A stretch of DNA of 64,000 nucleotides from Gilliamella sp. wkB171 (GTDB lineage Bacteria > Pseudomonadota > Gammaproteobacteria > Enterobacterales > Orbaceae): NCBI RefSeq assembly GCF_001693755.1, contig NZ_LYST01000043.1, forward strand, positions 1 through 64,000. Reading direction: 5' to 3'. Made by a program: the position numbers and the translations under genes. The notes under the pieces were generated by a model. The model had not been told where the DNA came from. It searched no databases and saw only the letters and a list, made by a program, of their open reading frames with translations. Every line of letters begins with the position of its first letter. Positions within the stretch are counted from its first letter, which is position 1. Positions 1 to 10,435 of the stretch are shown piece after piece.

Positions 1-539
1 TCGCGTGCTGGCATGGCTGTATAAAGCTGGGCATAGTTATCACTATCATCACTGTAATAAATATGCCGGGTTTTACCTTCAACCAATAATAGTTGCAACT
101 TACCACTTGCCAAATCTTGTTCTGGCGCCACCACTCGCGTGGTGATATAACCATAGCTAATCAGTCTGTCTTGTATTGCTTTCATCAATAAATTAACACC
201 TTGCGAGCCTAAGCAGTGGTGCTCAGCTTGTTTAGCCAATTTATTTAAGGGAATAAACCAGGGTAATTTATCCCGCTCAAGTAACTGCACTTGATTGATA
301 ACAAAACATAATGATTCAGTAGGAAAATTAAGTTCACCTGTGTGGGTTGAGGGCGGTAATAAACGGATATCGGGAGTGGCGGGCGTCAATGTTTCTTGTA
401 AAGCTTTGTCGCGCTCTTGTTGATGAATAAGCTGCTCATCACTAATAACTTTTATCGGTGGCGGCTCGGCGAATAATAAACAAGACGGCGAAATAGTAAT
501 GACAGCCGTTAATACAAAATTTTTTACGGAGAAAGACAT
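1..539 (-). CDS. Two-partner secretion transporter (ShlB/FhaC/HecB family), N-terminal part
   Basis: The frame is open from an ATG at 539 down to the window edge, so only about 179 N-terminal residues are seen. The protein starts with a signal peptide (hydrophobic core after MSFSVKNF, likely cleavage after LLFA), then a charged stretch, then a POTRA-like domain in which SLCFVINQVQL, the paired cysteines and a final LLVEGKT segment fit the ShlB-type POTRA_2 domain. Proteins of this family are outer-membrane 16-strand barrels that export one large TpsA exoprotein. The barrel and any tpsA partner would lie left of position 1 and cannot be judged. The family call rests on recognised sequence pattern. 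Confidence 0.8.
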   Translation of the reverse strand, partial: MSFSVKNFVLTAVITISPSCLLFAEPPPIKVISDEQLIHQQERDKALQETLTPATPDIRLLPPSTHTGELNFPTESLCFVINQVQLLERDKLPWFIPLNKLAKQAEHHCLGSQGVNLLMKAIQDRLISYGYITTRVVAPEQDLASGKLQLLLVEGKTRHIYYSDDSDNYAQLYTAMPAR

Positions 540-841
540 AATCACAACGCTACAAAATAGACACATAAAACCATGTCGGCCATACTAATGAGTAATAACC
601 GATATGTATACACAGGTTGTAAATTCGGTGTAAATGTTTGTGATTTTACTGTAAGTTTTATGTAAATATTAATAAGTTGATTGAGATATAACGTCCTGAA
701 TTTAAATCAAACCAATAAATAAAAAGTTAAATACTGCGTTTGTTATTGGCGTTGAAAATGGGATTGTTAATCGAAATAAAAATGCCATTAGCATTTTTAA
801 TACTAATGGCATTTTATATACAATTAAAAAGTCTGTTTTAA
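540..841. other. Intergenic region between tpsB and lpdA
   Basis: AT-rich non-coding DNA that must hold the promoter of the leftward tpsB gene near 540-720. The part next to lpdA holds its terminator hairpin. I see no further gene or clear operator. Confidence 0.5.
776..815 (-). terminator. Rho-independent terminator of the pdh operon
   Basis: Arms 779-791 and 803-815 are perfectly complementary (13 bp, 11-nt loop). On the minus strand the stem runs into a T tract, 27 bp after the lpdA stop. This closes the aceE-aceF-lpdA transcript. Confidence 0.85.
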
Positions 842-2266
842 CTATTTTTTCTTCGCTTTTACATTCGGTAGATCGGTTACCGATCCTTCATAAATTTCGG
901 ACGCTAAGCCGATTGATTCATGTAATGTTGGATGAGCATGGATAGTTAATGCAATATCTTCTGCATCACATCCCATTTCAACAGCTAAAGTGATTTCACC
1001 TAGTAGCTCACCACCATTAACACCGACAACCGCACCACCAAGCAAGCGATTATCAGCTTTATTGAAGATCAGTTTTGTCATACCCTCTGAACAATCAGAA
1101 GCAATCGCGCGTCCTGATGCTGACCATGGGAAGATTGCAACTTCGTAATCAATACCTTTAGCTTTGGCTTCTTTTTCGGTTAAACCAACCCAAGCTACTT
1201 CAGGCTCGGTGTATGCAATTGAAGGGATAGTTTTTGGATCGAAGAAGTGTTTTTTACCGGCAATCACTTCAGCAGCAACATGCCCTTCATGCACACCTTT
1301 GTGCGCAAGCATTGGTTGACCCACTACGTCACCTATCGCATAAATATGCGGTACATTAGTGCGCATTTGTTTGTCAACTTCGATAAAGCCACGATCGGTA
1401 ACATTTACGCCAGCTTTTTCAGCGCCAATTAGTTTACCATTTGGGGTACGTCCAATTGCGACTAACACGGCATCATAAGTATGTGTTTCGGTCGTTCCGT
1501 CTTTTTTCTCCATGGTGACATAAATGGCATCATGTTTTGCTTCAACGGTAGTGACTTTAGTTTCCAGTCTTAGGGTAAACTTCTTCTGGATTTGTTTAGT
1601 GAAAACTTTAACTACATCCTTATCAGCCGCAGGAATCACTTGGTCGAACATTTCAACCACATCCACTTCTGAACCTAGGGCATGATAGACAGTACCCATT
1701 TCAAGTCCGATAATTCCCCCACCCATTAGTAATAATTTTTTAGGAATGGTGGTTAACGCTAATGCATCGGTTGAATCCCAAATACGCGGATCTTCATGAG
1801 GAATAAATGGTAATGTAATTGGGCGTGAACCAGCTGCAATAATCGCATTATCAAAGGTAATTTTGGTAATGCCTTTTGACGATGTCACATCCATAGTATG
1901 ACTACCAGTAAATTGCGCTTCACCTTGAATTACGTTGACTTTACGCATTTTAGCCATACCCGCTAATCCATTAGTGAGCTGATTGATGACTTTCTCTTTC
2001 CAACCGCGTACTTTATCTAATTCAAGTTTTGGGGTACCAAAATGAATACCATGTTCAGTTAATGATTTAGCTTCATCCATTACTTTAGCAACATGCAGTA
2101 ATGCTTTAGAAGGAATACAACCTACGTTCAGACATACACCACCTAACGTCGAGTAACGTTCAACTAAGGTGACATCTAAACCAAGATCGGCTGCACGGAA
2201 CGCAGCGGAATATCCCGCTGGTCCTGCACCTAAAACCACAACTTGTGTTTTAACTTCTTGACTCAT
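842..2266 (-). CDS. lpdA: Dihydrolipoyl dehydrogenase (E3 of pyruvate and 2-oxoglutarate dehydrogenases)
   Basis: Flavoprotein that reoxidises dihydrolipoyl groups with NAD+ in the 2-oxoacid dehydrogenase complexes (cytoplasm). The 474 residues match the E. coli length. Visible are the FAD-binding GAGPAG near residue 13, the redox-active disulfide in GGVCLNVGCIPSK (about residues 42-54), an NAD-binding GGGIIGLE near 182, the second FAD motif YAIGDV near 312, and the catalytic His-Glu in HAHPTLHES near the end. It is the last gene of the aceE-aceF-lpdA operon, 16 bp after aceF, and is followed by a strong terminator. Confidence 0.98.
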   Translation of the reverse strand: MSQEVKTQVVVLGAGPAGYSAAFRAADLGLDVTLVERYSTLGGVCLNVGCIPSKALLHVAKVMDEAKSLTEHGIHFGTPKLELDKVRGWKEKVINQLTNGLAGMAKMRKVNVIQGEAQFTGSHTMDVTSSKGITKITFDNAIIAAGSRPITLPFIPHEDPRIWDSTDALALTTIPKKLLLMGGGIIGLEMGTVYHALGSEVDVVEMFDQVIPAADKDVVKVFTKQIQKKFTLRLETKVTTVEAKHDAIYVTMEKKDGTTETHTYDAVLVAIGRTPNGKLIGAEKAGVNVTDRGFIEVDKQMRTNVPHIYAIGDVVGQPMLAHKGVHEGHVAAEVIAGKKHFFDPKTIPSIAYTEPEVAWVGLTEKEAKAKGIDYEVAIFPWSASGRAIASDCSEGMTKLIFNKADNRLLGGAVVGVNGGELLGEITLAVEMGCDAEDIALTIHAHPTLHESIGLASEIYEGSVTDLPNVKAKKK

Positions 2267-2282
2267 AATCTATTTTCCTCCA

Positions 2283-3872
2283 CTACATCACTAAACGACG
2301 TAAGTCGGATAATACGTTAACAATATGGCTTAAGAAGCGTGCACCGTCAGCACCATCAATCACGCGGTGATCGAATGATAATGACAATGGTAACATTAAG
2401 CGCGGTGTAAACTCTTTACCATTCCAAACAGGTTTCATGGTTGAGCGCGACACCCCTAAAATTCCGACTTCAGGCGCATTTACAATTGGTGTAAATGAAG
2501 TGGTACCAATTCCGCCTAGGCTAGAAATGGTAAAACAACCACCTTGCATGTCTGAACCTGTTAATTTACCGTCACGCGCTTTTTTAGAAATTTCAGCCAG
2601 TTCACGTGAAAGTTCAACAATACCTTTTTTATTCACATCTTTAAATACCGGCACTACTAAACCATTTGGCGTATCAACTGCTACCCCAATATTAATGTAT
2701 TTTTTAATGATTAAAGTTTGTGCATCTTCAGATAATGAACTGTTAAAGCGTGGGTAAGCCGTTAACGCACTTGCCACTGCTTTCATAATAAACACAAGTG
2801 GTGTGATTTTAAGATCAAGTTTTTTCTTATCAGCTTCAGCATTTTGTTGCTTACGAAATGCTTCTAGATCGGTAATATCTGTTTCATCAAATTCAGTAAC
2901 ATGCGGAATCATCACCCAGTTACGATGTAAATTAGCACCAGATACTTTTTGAATCTTAGTTAATGGTAATGATTCTACTTCACCAAATTTACTGAAATCA
3001 ACTTTTGGCCATGGTAATAAGCCAGGTAATGCACCACCCGCATTGCCACTTTCAACTTGTTTAACCGCATTTTTAACGTAAGCTTGAATATCCTCACGTA
3101 AAATACGATGTTTAGGACCTGTTGGTGTCACTTTAGCAAGATTAACGCCAAATTCGCGAGCTAAACGACGAACAGATGGTGTTGCATGTGCATACGCATC
3201 ATTTTCAACAAAATCATTCCCAGCCGCTGCTGGAGCTGACGCCTTAACCGGCTCGGCTACTGTTGCAGGCGCCGCAGCTACTTGAGCGGGTGTTGACACC
3301 GGTGTTGAAGTGTCTGCTTTTGCCGGCGCGCTAGTTGCAGCAGTTTCAAATTCCATTATTTTAGAACCAGTTTTAACTTTATCGCCAACTTTAACAACAA
3401 TATTTTTAACGACACCGGCAACGGTTGCAGGCACTTCCATTGACGCTTTATCGCCTTCAACAGTAATGATGTTATCATCGATTGCTACGCTATCACCAAC
3501 TTTAACCGAAATTTCAGTGACTTCAACCTCATCACCACCGATATCAGGCACATTGACATCAACAATTTGACTTGCGGCTGGAGCAGCAGATGCAGCTGGC
3601 GCTGATTTTGGCTCTTCTTTGGTAGCTGGTGCACTTGCACCATCTTCATCAAATTCCATAATAGCAACACCAGTTTTTACTTTGTCACCAACTTTCACAA
3701 TGATAGATTTGACTACGCCTGCTTGTGGTGCTGGAATTTCCATTGACGCTTTATCACCTTCAACAGTCATAATATTATCGTCAACAGCAACTTTATCACC
3801 GACTTTGACTAAAATTTCGGTTACTTCAACTTCATCACCACCAATGTCGGGTAATTTTATTTCTATACTCAT
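2283..3872 (-). CDS. aceF: Pyruvate dehydrogenase E2, dihydrolipoyllysine acetyltransferase with two lipoyl domains
   Basis: Core acetyltransferase of the pyruvate dehydrogenase complex. It holds two tandem lipoyl domains (about residues 1-75 and 105-180, lipoyl lysines K41 and K142 in VEGDKASME), separated by Ala/Pro-rich linkers. A peripheral-subunit-binding domain follows (about 225-265, with [13 protein letters not shown]), then the catalytic domain ending with the active-site [15 protein letters not shown]. At 529 residues it is about 100 shorter than E. coli AceF, which has three lipoyl domains, so one is missing. It starts 12 bp after aceE, with lpdA following, in one operon. Its lipoyl lysines need LipA and LipB, encoded next door. 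Confidence 0.97.
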   Translation of the reverse strand: MSIEIKLPDIGGDEVEVTEILVKVGDKVAVDDNIMTVEGDKASMEIPAPQAGVVKSIIVKVGDKVKTGVAIMEFDEDGASAPATKEEPKSAPAASAAPAASQIVDVNVPDIGGDEVEVTEISVKVGDSVAIDDNIITVEGDKASMEVPATVAGVVKNIVVKVGDKVKTGSKIMEFETAATSAPAKADTSTPVSTPAQVAAAPATVAEPVKASAPAAAGNDFVENDAYAHATPSVRRLAREFGVNLAKVTPTGPKHRILREDIQAYVKNAVKQVESGNAGGALPGLLPWPKVDFSKFGEVESLPLTKIQKVSGANLHRNWVMIPHVTEFDETDITDLEAFRKQQNAEADKKKLDLKITPLVFIMKAVASALTAYPRFNSSLSEDAQTLIIKKYINIGVAVDTPNGLVVPVFKDVNKKGIVELSRELAEISKKARDGKLTGSDMQGGCFTISSLGGIGTTSFTPIVNAPEVGILGVSRSTMKPVWNGKEFTPRLMLPLSLSFDHRVIDGADGARFLSHIVNVLSDLRRLVM

Positions 3873-3884
3873 TCTTTTTACCTC

Positions 3885-6551
3885 TTATGCAATACGTGGG
3901 TTGAGTTTATCTGGGTTGATTTCAAATTTTTTGATGGCTTCTTCAACCACACTAGCTTGAATATCACCACGTTTAGCAAGTTCACCCAATGCAGCAACAA
4001 CAACGTAAGATGCATCTACCTCAAAATGATGGCGCAAGTTTTCTCGACTATCACTGCGACCAAAGCCATCAGTACCCAATACTCGGTAACTTTCGGCAGG
4101 AACAAAACCGCGGATTTGTTCAGCAAACAGTTTCATATAGTCAGTTGAGACAACCGCTGGATTGTTGTTCATCACCTGTGCAACATAAGGCACTTTTGGT
4201 GTTTCACTTGGATGTAACATATTGTAACGTTCACAATCTTGTCCATCACGAGCAAGCTCGGTAAATGATGTTACACTGTAGACTTCTGAGTTAACCCCAT
4301 AATCTTTTGCTAAAATATCAGCTGCTTCACGTACGTGACGTAAAATAGAACCTGAACCTAATAATTGAACAGTTGGTTTACCTTTTTGACCTGCAACAGT
4401 ATCAAGTTTATAAATACCTCGACGAATCCCCTCTTCAGCACCTTCTGGCATTGCTGGTTGCGCATAATTTTCGTTAAGAGTTGTGATGTAGTAGTAAACA
4501 TTTTCTTGTTCGCCATACATACGACGTAAACCATCTTGCATAATTACAGCGACTTCATAAGCATATGCAGGATCATAAGAGATACAATTAGGAATAGTTA
4601 AAGCTTGAATATGGCTATGACCATCTTGGTGTTGTAAACCTTCACCATTTAGGGTTGTGCGTCCAGATGTACCACCGATCATAAATCCGCGAGCTTGTTG
4701 ATCACCAGCTGCCCACATTAAATCACCAATGCGTTGGAAACCAAACATTGAGTAATAAATATAGAATGGAATCATTGGGAAATCATTAGTACTATATGAA
4801 GTTGCAGCAGCAATCCAAGAAGCTGTCGCACCACATTCATTGATTCCTTCTTGTAAAATCTGACCTTTTTCATCTTCACGATAGTAAGCGACTTGTTCTC
4901 TGTCTTGTGGGGTATATTGTTGTCCATGTGGATTATAGATACCAATTTGACGGAATAAGCCTTCCATACCAAAAGTACGCGCTTCATCAGCAAGAATTGG
5001 CACTAAACGAGGTGCTAACTCTTTGTCCTTAAGCATGATGTTAAGTGCACGAACAAAAGCAATTGTTGTTGAAATTTCTTTAGTTTGTGCTTCAAGTAAT
5101 GGCGCAAATTCACTTAATGGTGGAATTGAAACTGTTCCAGAGAACTTGGTTAATCTTGACGGAACATAGCCATGCAGCGCATTACGACGTTCATGAATAT
5201 ATTTGTATTCAGGCGTATGTTCTTCAAATTTGATATATGGTAATTTTTCTAGTGCATCGTCTGTCACAGGAATATTGAAGAAATCACGAACATGACGAAC
5301 ACCATCCATATTCATTTTTTTAACTTGGTGAGCAATATTTTTCGCTTCAGCCGCTTCACCCATACCATAACCTTTAATAGTATGAGCTAAAATTACAGTT
5401 GGTCGATCTTTAGTTTGTTTTGCTCGCATAAATGCAGCAAACATTTTAGATGGATCTTGACCACCTCGATTTAATCTAAAGATCTCTTCATCAGACATAT
5501 CTTTAACTAAGGCAGCGGTTTCAGGGTATTTACCAAAGAAGTGTTCACGAACATAAGCACCATCTTTAGATTTTAATGTTTGGTAATCACCATCGAGTGT
5601 TTCGTTCATTAGACGGATTAATTTACCTGATTTATCTTTTTGTAATAATTTATCCCAACGATCACCCCAAAGCACTTTAATGACATTCCAACCCGCACCA
5701 GCAAATACACCTTCGAGTTCATTGATGATTTTACCATTACCAGTTACAGGGCCATCTAAGCGTTGTAAATTACAGTTGATAACAAAAACTAAATTGTCTA
5801 GTTTTTCACGAGTTGCAACTGTGATTGCCCCTTTTGATTCTGGCTCATCCATTTCACCATCACCTAAAAATGCATAGACAGTTTGTTCTGAAGTATCTTT
5901 TAGTCCACGATGGTTTAGATATTTTAAGAATCGAGCTTGGAAAATCGCACTAACCGGACCTAATCCCATAGAAACAGTTGGGAATTGCCAAAATTCAGGC
6001 ATTAATTTTGGATGAGGATAAGATGATAACCCTTTACCATGAACTTCTTGACGGAAATTATCTAATTGTTCTTCAGTCAAACGACCTTCAACAAATGCAC
6101 GTGAATAAATACCTGGTGAGATATGACCTTGGAAATAAACTAAGTCACCACCATCTTTTTCATTTCTAGCGCGGAAAAAGTGGTTAAAACAAACTTCATA
6201 AAATGTAGCAGCAGACTGGAATGATGCCATATGACCGCCAAGCTCTAAATCCTTTTTAGACGCTCTAAGTACCATCATAATAGCATTCCAACGAACAATT
6301 GAACGAATGCGTCTTTCAATTTCCCAATCCCCCGGATATGCAGGCTCCTCTTCTACAGGGATGGTATTGATATAGTTACTGGTTGAAGAACCAAAAAGTA
6401 AAGGTACACCACCATCTTTGGCTTTATTGACTATTTGTTCAATAATATATTGTGCACGTTCGATTCCTTCCTCACGAATAATTGAATCAAGACTTTTTAG
6501 CCAATCTTGTGTTTCAATAGGATCGATATCATTCACTTGCATGTCCGACAT
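3885..6551 (-). CDS. aceE: Pyruvate dehydrogenase E1 component (homodimeric type)
   Basis: Thiamine-diphosphate enzyme that decarboxylates pyruvate and acetylates E2 lipoyl groups. The 888 residues compare with 887 in E. coli. The start MSDMQVNDIDPIETQDWL aligns with the E. coli N-terminus, and the ThDP/Mg motif is GDGEMDEPE followed about 30 residues later by NCNLQRLDGPV. The AGAGG-type Shine-Dalgarno lies just upstream of the ATG. It is the first gene of the operon. The usual upstream regulator gene pdhR is absent; instead lipB-lipA lie divergently. The 370-bp gap holds a perfect FNR-type box. Confidence 0.98.
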   Translation of the reverse strand: MSDMQVNDIDPIETQDWLKSLDSIIREEGIERAQYIIEQIVNKAKDGGVPLLFGSSTSNYINTIPVEEEPAYPGDWEIERRIRSIVRWNAIMMVLRASKKDLELGGHMASFQSAATFYEVCFNHFFRARNEKDGGDLVYFQGHISPGIYSRAFVEGRLTEEQLDNFRQEVHGKGLSSYPHPKLMPEFWQFPTVSMGLGPVSAIFQARFLKYLNHRGLKDTSEQTVYAFLGDGEMDEPESKGAITVATREKLDNLVFVINCNLQRLDGPVTGNGKIINELEGVFAGAGWNVIKVLWGDRWDKLLQKDKSGKLIRLMNETLDGDYQTLKSKDGAYVREHFFGKYPETAALVKDMSDEEIFRLNRGGQDPSKMFAAFMRAKQTKDRPTVILAHTIKGYGMGEAAEAKNIAHQVKKMNMDGVRHVRDFFNIPVTDDALEKLPYIKFEEHTPEYKYIHERRNALHGYVPSRLTKFSGTVSIPPLSEFAPLLEAQTKEISTTIAFVRALNIMLKDKELAPRLVPILADEARTFGMEGLFRQIGIYNPHGQQYTPQDREQVAYYREDEKGQILQEGINECGATASWIAAATSYSTNDFPMIPFYIYYSMFGFQRIGDLMWAAGDQQARGFMIGGTSGRTTLNGEGLQHQDGHSHIQALTIPNCISYDPAYAYEVAVIMQDGLRRMYGEQENVYYYITTLNENYAQPAMPEGAEEGIRRGIYKLDTVAGQKGKPTVQLLGSGSILRHVREAADILAKDYGVNSEVYSVTSFTELARDGQDCERYNMLHPSETPKVPYVAQVMNNNPAVVSTDYMKLFAEQIRGFVPAESYRVLGTDGFGRSDSRENLRHHFEVDASYVVVAALGELAKRGDIQASVVEEAIKKFEINPDKLNPRIA

Positions 6552-6927
6552 ATAAAAACCTCTTTTTTGTTAAAAAAAATGCAGCTTTTGCTATCCTTAG
6601 CTATAACGTAAGCCATAACTAACTTATAACCTTCTACTCTGCATTACGGAGCTTATTTAGTATAAGTCTGCCATTTTCAAAGAAAAAGTAAAGCAAACCA
6701 TAGTTTAGAAAAGAATGTTAATTCCTATCAAATTAATCAACCATTTCAATTATTGATTTAAATAAGATCATAATCAATTGATATAAATCAAATTTAATAA
6801 AAATTAATTTATCTGAATTAATGAGATTGGTTATACCGTGATTAGCTATGTATTGTCAAGTTATAGTAAAATCTGATATATAGATGTAAGTTTTTGATAA
6901 AAATGGCAGATTAAAGCTACAGTGAAG
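6552..6927. promoter_or_regulatory. Divergent aceE / lipB control region
   Basis: About 375 bp of very AT-rich DNA between divergent start codons. It must carry the leftward pdh promoter and the rightward lipB promoter. A weak rightward candidate is TTGTCA at 6856 followed after 17 bp by ATATAT. The clearest element is the FNR-type box at 6778-6791, listed separately. No open reading frame of note is present. Confidence 0.5.
6778..6791. promoter_or_regulatory. Perfect FNR-type box
   Basis: The sequence TTGATATAAATCAA matches the FNR consensus TTGAT-N4-ATCAA at every fixed base. It lies 227 bp upstream of aceE and 137 bp upstream of lipB. In E. coli, FNR represses pdh anaerobically, so a role here is plausible; function is inferred from the motif only. 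Confidence 0.6.
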
Positions 6928-7545
6928 ATGAAAGTAGAAAATATTATTATTAAGGATTTAGATATACAGCCCTATCTGCAAACTTATCAAGCCATGCATG
7001 AATTTACACTTAATCGCAATGAACAAACATTGGATGAAATTTGGTTAGTTGAGCACTATCCTGTTTTTACTCAAGGAAAAGTTGGCAAGCCAGAACATTT
7101 GTTATGCAAAACAGATATTCCGATTGTACAAACTGATCGCGGCGGACAAATTACCTATCATGCACCTGGTCAGCAAATTATGTATATATTATTTGATTTG
7201 AAACGACGTAAGATCGGCATTCGTGATATTGTCAGTTATTTGGAAAAGAGTGTCATCGATGCTTTGCAACACTATGGTATTATAGCTTACGCTAAAGTCG
7301 ATGCACCGGGTGTGTATATAAATAATAAGAAAATTTGTTCACTCGGATTACATATTAAAAGAGGCTGCACATTGCACGGGCTTGCATTGAATATTGATAT
7401 GGATCTTGGACCTTTTCAAAATATCAATCCTTGTGGTTATGCAGGATTACAAATGACACAATTAAAAGAATATGTCTCGCCAATTGATCGTAAAAAAATA
7501 AAACAATTGTTAACCAATAATTTCATCAAGCAGTTAACAAACTAA
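6928..7545 (+). CDS. lipB: Octanoyl-[acyl-carrier-protein] transferase (lipoate biosynthesis)
   Basis: Moves octanoate from acyl-carrier protein onto apo-lipoyl domains, the first step of endogenous lipoate synthesis. The family signature [10 protein letters not shown] follows RGGQITY, the catalytic lysine region is [10 protein letters not shown], and the catalytic cysteine is in [10 protein letters not shown]. About 205 residues is normal. The ATG at 6928 fits the E. coli N-terminus better than an upstream in-frame GTG at 6922. lipA follows after 13 bp, so the two are co-transcribed, and both serve the AceF subunit encoded divergently next door. Confidence 0.96.
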   Translation: MKVENIIIKDLDIQPYLQTYQAMHEFTLNRNEQTLDEIWLVEHYPVFTQGKVGKPEHLLCKTDIPIVQTDRGGQITYHAPGQQIMYILFDLKRRKIGIRDIVSYLEKSVIDALQHYGIIAYAKVDAPGVYINNKKICSLGLHIKRGCTLHGLALNIDMDLGPFQNINPCGYAGLQMTQLKEYVSPIDRKKIKQLLTNNFIKQLTN

Positions 7546-7558
7546 TAAGATATAAATT

Positions 7559-8518
7559 ATGCAAAATAATGAAACAATAATCAGAAGTTCAAAATATCGT
7601 GATGCTGATAAAACACGATTAATCCCAACCATTACAGTTGAAGATGTAGCGCCACTGAAAAAGCCAGAATGGATGAAAATCAAATTACCGGTTCATTCTG
7701 ATAACATTTCGCATATTAAAAATACCATGCGCAAACACGGTTTACATTCAGTTTGTGAAGAGGCTTCTTGTCCTAATTTAGCTGAGTGCTTTAATCATGG
7801 AACCGCGACTTTTATGATTTTAGGCGATATTTGTACGCGTCGTTGCCCATTTTGTGACGTTGCACACGGGCGACCTTTACCGCCAGATCGTGAAGAACCT
7901 ATAAAATTAGCTAAAACTATACAAGAAATGAGACTGCGTTATGTAGTAATTACCTCGGTAGATCGTGATGATCTTAAAGATGGAGGCGCGAGCCATTTTG
8001 CTTCGTGTACCAAAGAAATTAGAGCATTAAGTCCTAATATTAAAGTTGAAACTTTAACGCCGGATTTTCGTGGTTGCATTGATGAAGCGGTTAAGGTATT
8101 AAGTGACAATCCACCCGATGTCTTTAACCACAATTTAGAAAACATTCCTCGTTTATATAAAAAAATTCGTCCCGGTGCGAGTTATCAAGGTTCACTAAAA
8201 TTATTAGCCGCTTTTAAAGAAAGACATCCTGAAATACCCACAAAATCTGGTTTAATGGTGGGACTTGGTGAAACTAATGAAGAACTGATTCAGGTATTGA
8301 AAGATCTACGCACTCATGGCGTAACTATGCTGACGTTAGGTCAATATCTACAACCAAGCAAATATCATCTACCGGTTGAGCGTTATGTGCCACCGGAAGA
8401 ATTTGATGAGTTAAAACAAATCGCATTAAATATGGGATTCACTCATGCCGCATGCGGCCCATTTGTTCGTTCATCTTATCATGCCGATTTACAAGCCATG
8501 GGAAAAGAGGTGAAGTAA
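7559..8518 (+). CDS. lipA: Lipoyl synthase (radical SAM)
   Basis: Inserts two sulfurs into octanoyl-lipoyl domains. Both iron-sulfur clusters are visible: the auxiliary-cluster motif [12 protein letters not shown] and the radical-SAM motif CTRRCPFC, plus the conserved C-terminal RSSYHA serine that ligates the auxiliary cluster. The 319 residues match the family. It is the second gene of lipB-lipA, and the stop codon sits inside the loop of a terminator hairpin. Confidence 0.98.
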   Translation: MQNNETIIRSSKYRDADKTRLIPTITVEDVAPLKKPEWMKIKLPVHSDNISHIKNTMRKHGLHSVCEEASCPNLAECFNHGTATFMILGDICTRRCPFCDVAHGRPLPPDREEPIKLAKTIQEMRLRYVVITSVDRDDLKDGGASHFASCTKEIRALSPNIKVETLTPDFRGCIDEAVKVLSDNPPDVFNHNLENIPRLYKKIRPGASYQGSLKLLAAFKERHPEIPTKSGLMVGLGETNEELIQVLKDLRTHGVTMLTLGQYLQPSKYHLPVERYVPPEEFDELKQIALNMGFTHAACGPFVRSSYHADLQAMGKEVK

Positions 8519-8532
8519 TCTTCACCTTTTTT
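8508..8532 (+). terminator. Terminator of lipB-lipA, overlapping the lipA stop
   Basis: AGGTGAAG (8508-8515), loop TAAT, and CTTCACCT (8520-8527) form a perfect 8-bp stem followed by T6. The stop codon TAA of lipA lies at the stem-loop junction. Upstream A residues could make it partly two-way for the convergent yejM. Confidence 0.85.
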
Positions 8533-8538
8533 ACTCTT

Positions 8539-10311
8539 TTAATCATCATAAACCATAAACCGACGGTTTTCAGTTACAATTTGTAAGAATATCGGTAAGC
8601 TTATCTTCTCATCTTTTTCTAGTTTATCATTTAAATCATAAACTTTTGAGCGTCCAAATTCATCTAGTACAACAGTTTTATCGTTATAAAGTGCTGCTAT
8701 TTCGTTTTCATTACCAGCAATGATCCATTGTCTAGATTTTTGATCAAATAGGTTTTTACCTTGGCTATATTGTTGAAGTGGCGTGGTAACGTTAAATGCT
8801 TCTTGCATTAATGTACTCAAAATATCAGTTTGCGTAGTTACATCACTAATTTGTTTCATCTCTTTATTTGGCCAAGAAATAATTAACGGTACTTTTAGTG
8901 ATTCACGACTAAAACTTTTTGTATTATCACGTATAGCAATTTTCAAATTTTCATTGACACTAATGTCATTTGAACCAGTGATAACAATAATCGTATTATC
9001 GAATGCATTTGATAATTTTAAGTAGCTAATTATCGATTCTAAATACTGATCTAATTTTTTTGCCTCTGTTTTTAATTCCGCTATCGGCATATTTTTATTT
9101 TTAAAGCCCAGTGAATATTGAATGACAGAAAATAAAGGTGCATGGTTATCCAATTCATTCTGTTTGTCATGCCATGCCATCCAGTTATCCGTCACCTGTC
9201 GATTAGTCTGTTTTTTAGGTTCTGGCAATGTAAAATTAGAGAGTAATGCATAACGATAGAGAGGTTCAGCAAAACCATCTGCCGAAAATAATCCTAAATT
9301 ATAATGTTGCTTTATCACCGCATCAATTAAAGCCGAAGTTTTGTGACTCGCTAAAATACTGTTGTAATAATTTGGATCTAACCCATAAAACAATGAAAAA
9401 TCATTTAAATATGACTGATTACTTGCACCATAATGATTAGCAAAAAAGAGATTGTTTTGCGCAAATTGATTTAACCAAGGCATATTGTTATAAAACAAGT
9501 CATAATTCCACCCATCTATAGCAATCATTACCACATTTTTCATCTGTTGTTCGGTATTAAATGTAATACGTCCAAGTGGATACTCAATTGCAAGCGCGAA
9601 TGGATTACCTTCTTGAATAACTCGATTACGATAATCATTTTGCTCAATAAAACCATAACGCTCAAGAAAATGCCTTGCGGTAAGTGGATAAGACAGTGGC
9701 AGGCTTGAACGCTGCATAGTTATTGGTCGATAAAAATTAGCATCGGCCCAAATGTGAATAAGATGAGAAGATATAAAGCAAAGAATAAATATAAGCACAA
9801 CAGGCTTTGCAAATCGTTTTCGTTTAGTAAGGCTACGTAACTTTTTCCAGCTCCAGATTGCAAATAAAATCTCAATAAGGAGGATAAACGGAATAAGAAT
9901 AAATGCTGTACTTAAAAAAGAAGCCTTTTGCGTAGTTAGCAATTGCCAAATCGATAAATTAAGATGCATTCGAAAATGCGAAAAAACGTCAATATCTATT
10001 AAAAGTAAGGTAATACCTAAAGTAGCTATAATTGTTGCAATGATGCGTTGCCATCTTGATGAATAAATGAAAAAACTTAATGGAAAAAGTAAAATCAAGT
10101 AAGCAATAAAAGTCAAAAAACTAAAATGCCCAATCGCACTAATAATGGCATAAAATCTTCCCATAAATGTGCGAGGCCAGTCCCCAATCATCAAGTATTG
10201 ACTACCAAGAATAATTACGACAAAAATATTAAATAATGTAAACCAGTGTCCCCAGCTCACAATTTGTGAAACTTGTTCATCTTTAAAATGATTATTTTTA
10301 AGTTTGAGCAT
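8539..10311 (-). CDS. yejM: Inner-membrane LPS-homeostasis protein YejM/PbgA/LapC
   Basis: Five N-terminal membrane segments (about residues 20-185) are followed by a periplasmic sulfatase-fold domain (from about 250, with VVMIAIDGWNYDLF near its start). This is the layout of YejM (DUF3413 plus sulfatase-like). In E. coli it senses periplasmic lipid A and controls LpxC turnover through LapB; it is not known as an active hydrolase. The 590 residues match the family. It is convergent with lipA, and lonH is divergent. Functional detail is transferred from E. coli. Confidence 0.92.
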   Translation of the reverse strand: MLKLKNNHFKDEQVSQIVSWGHWFTLFNIFVVIILGSQYLMIGDWPRTFMGRFYAIISAIGHFSFLTFIAYLILLFPLSFFIYSSRWQRIIATIIATLGITLLLIDIDVFSHFRMHLNLSIWQLLTTQKASFLSTAFILIPFILLIEILFAIWSWKKLRSLTKRKRFAKPVVLIFILCFISSHLIHIWADANFYRPITMQRSSLPLSYPLTARHFLERYGFIEQNDYRNRVIQEGNPFALAIEYPLGRITFNTEQQMKNVVMIAIDGWNYDLFYNNMPWLNQFAQNNLFFANHYGASNQSYLNDFSLFYGLDPNYYNSILASHKTSALIDAVIKQHYNLGLFSADGFAEPLYRYALLSNFTLPEPKKQTNRQVTDNWMAWHDKQNELDNHAPLFSVIQYSLGFKNKNMPIAELKTEAKKLDQYLESIISYLKLSNAFDNTIIVITGSNDISVNENLKIAIRDNTKSFSRESLKVPLIISWPNKEMKQISDVTTQTDILSTLMQEAFNVTTPLQQYSQGKNLFDQKSRQWIIAGNENEIAALYNDKTVVLDEFGRSKVYDLNDKLEKDEKISLPIFLQIVTENRRFMVYDD

Positions 10312-10435
10312 ATTTAATTGTTGGCAATGATGATAACAATGATTAGTAACTATTAATTTATGGCATAGTTTACCTGATTTTGAAAAATCTTTCTGTAAAT
10401 TTTTTATTTGTTAGCATAAAGATCTCGGTAATTTG

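Noticed and set aside
3310-3960. Ser/Thr-rich open frames on the plus strand opposite aceF
   Set aside because: Antisense shadows of the lipoyl domains and Ala/Pro linkers.
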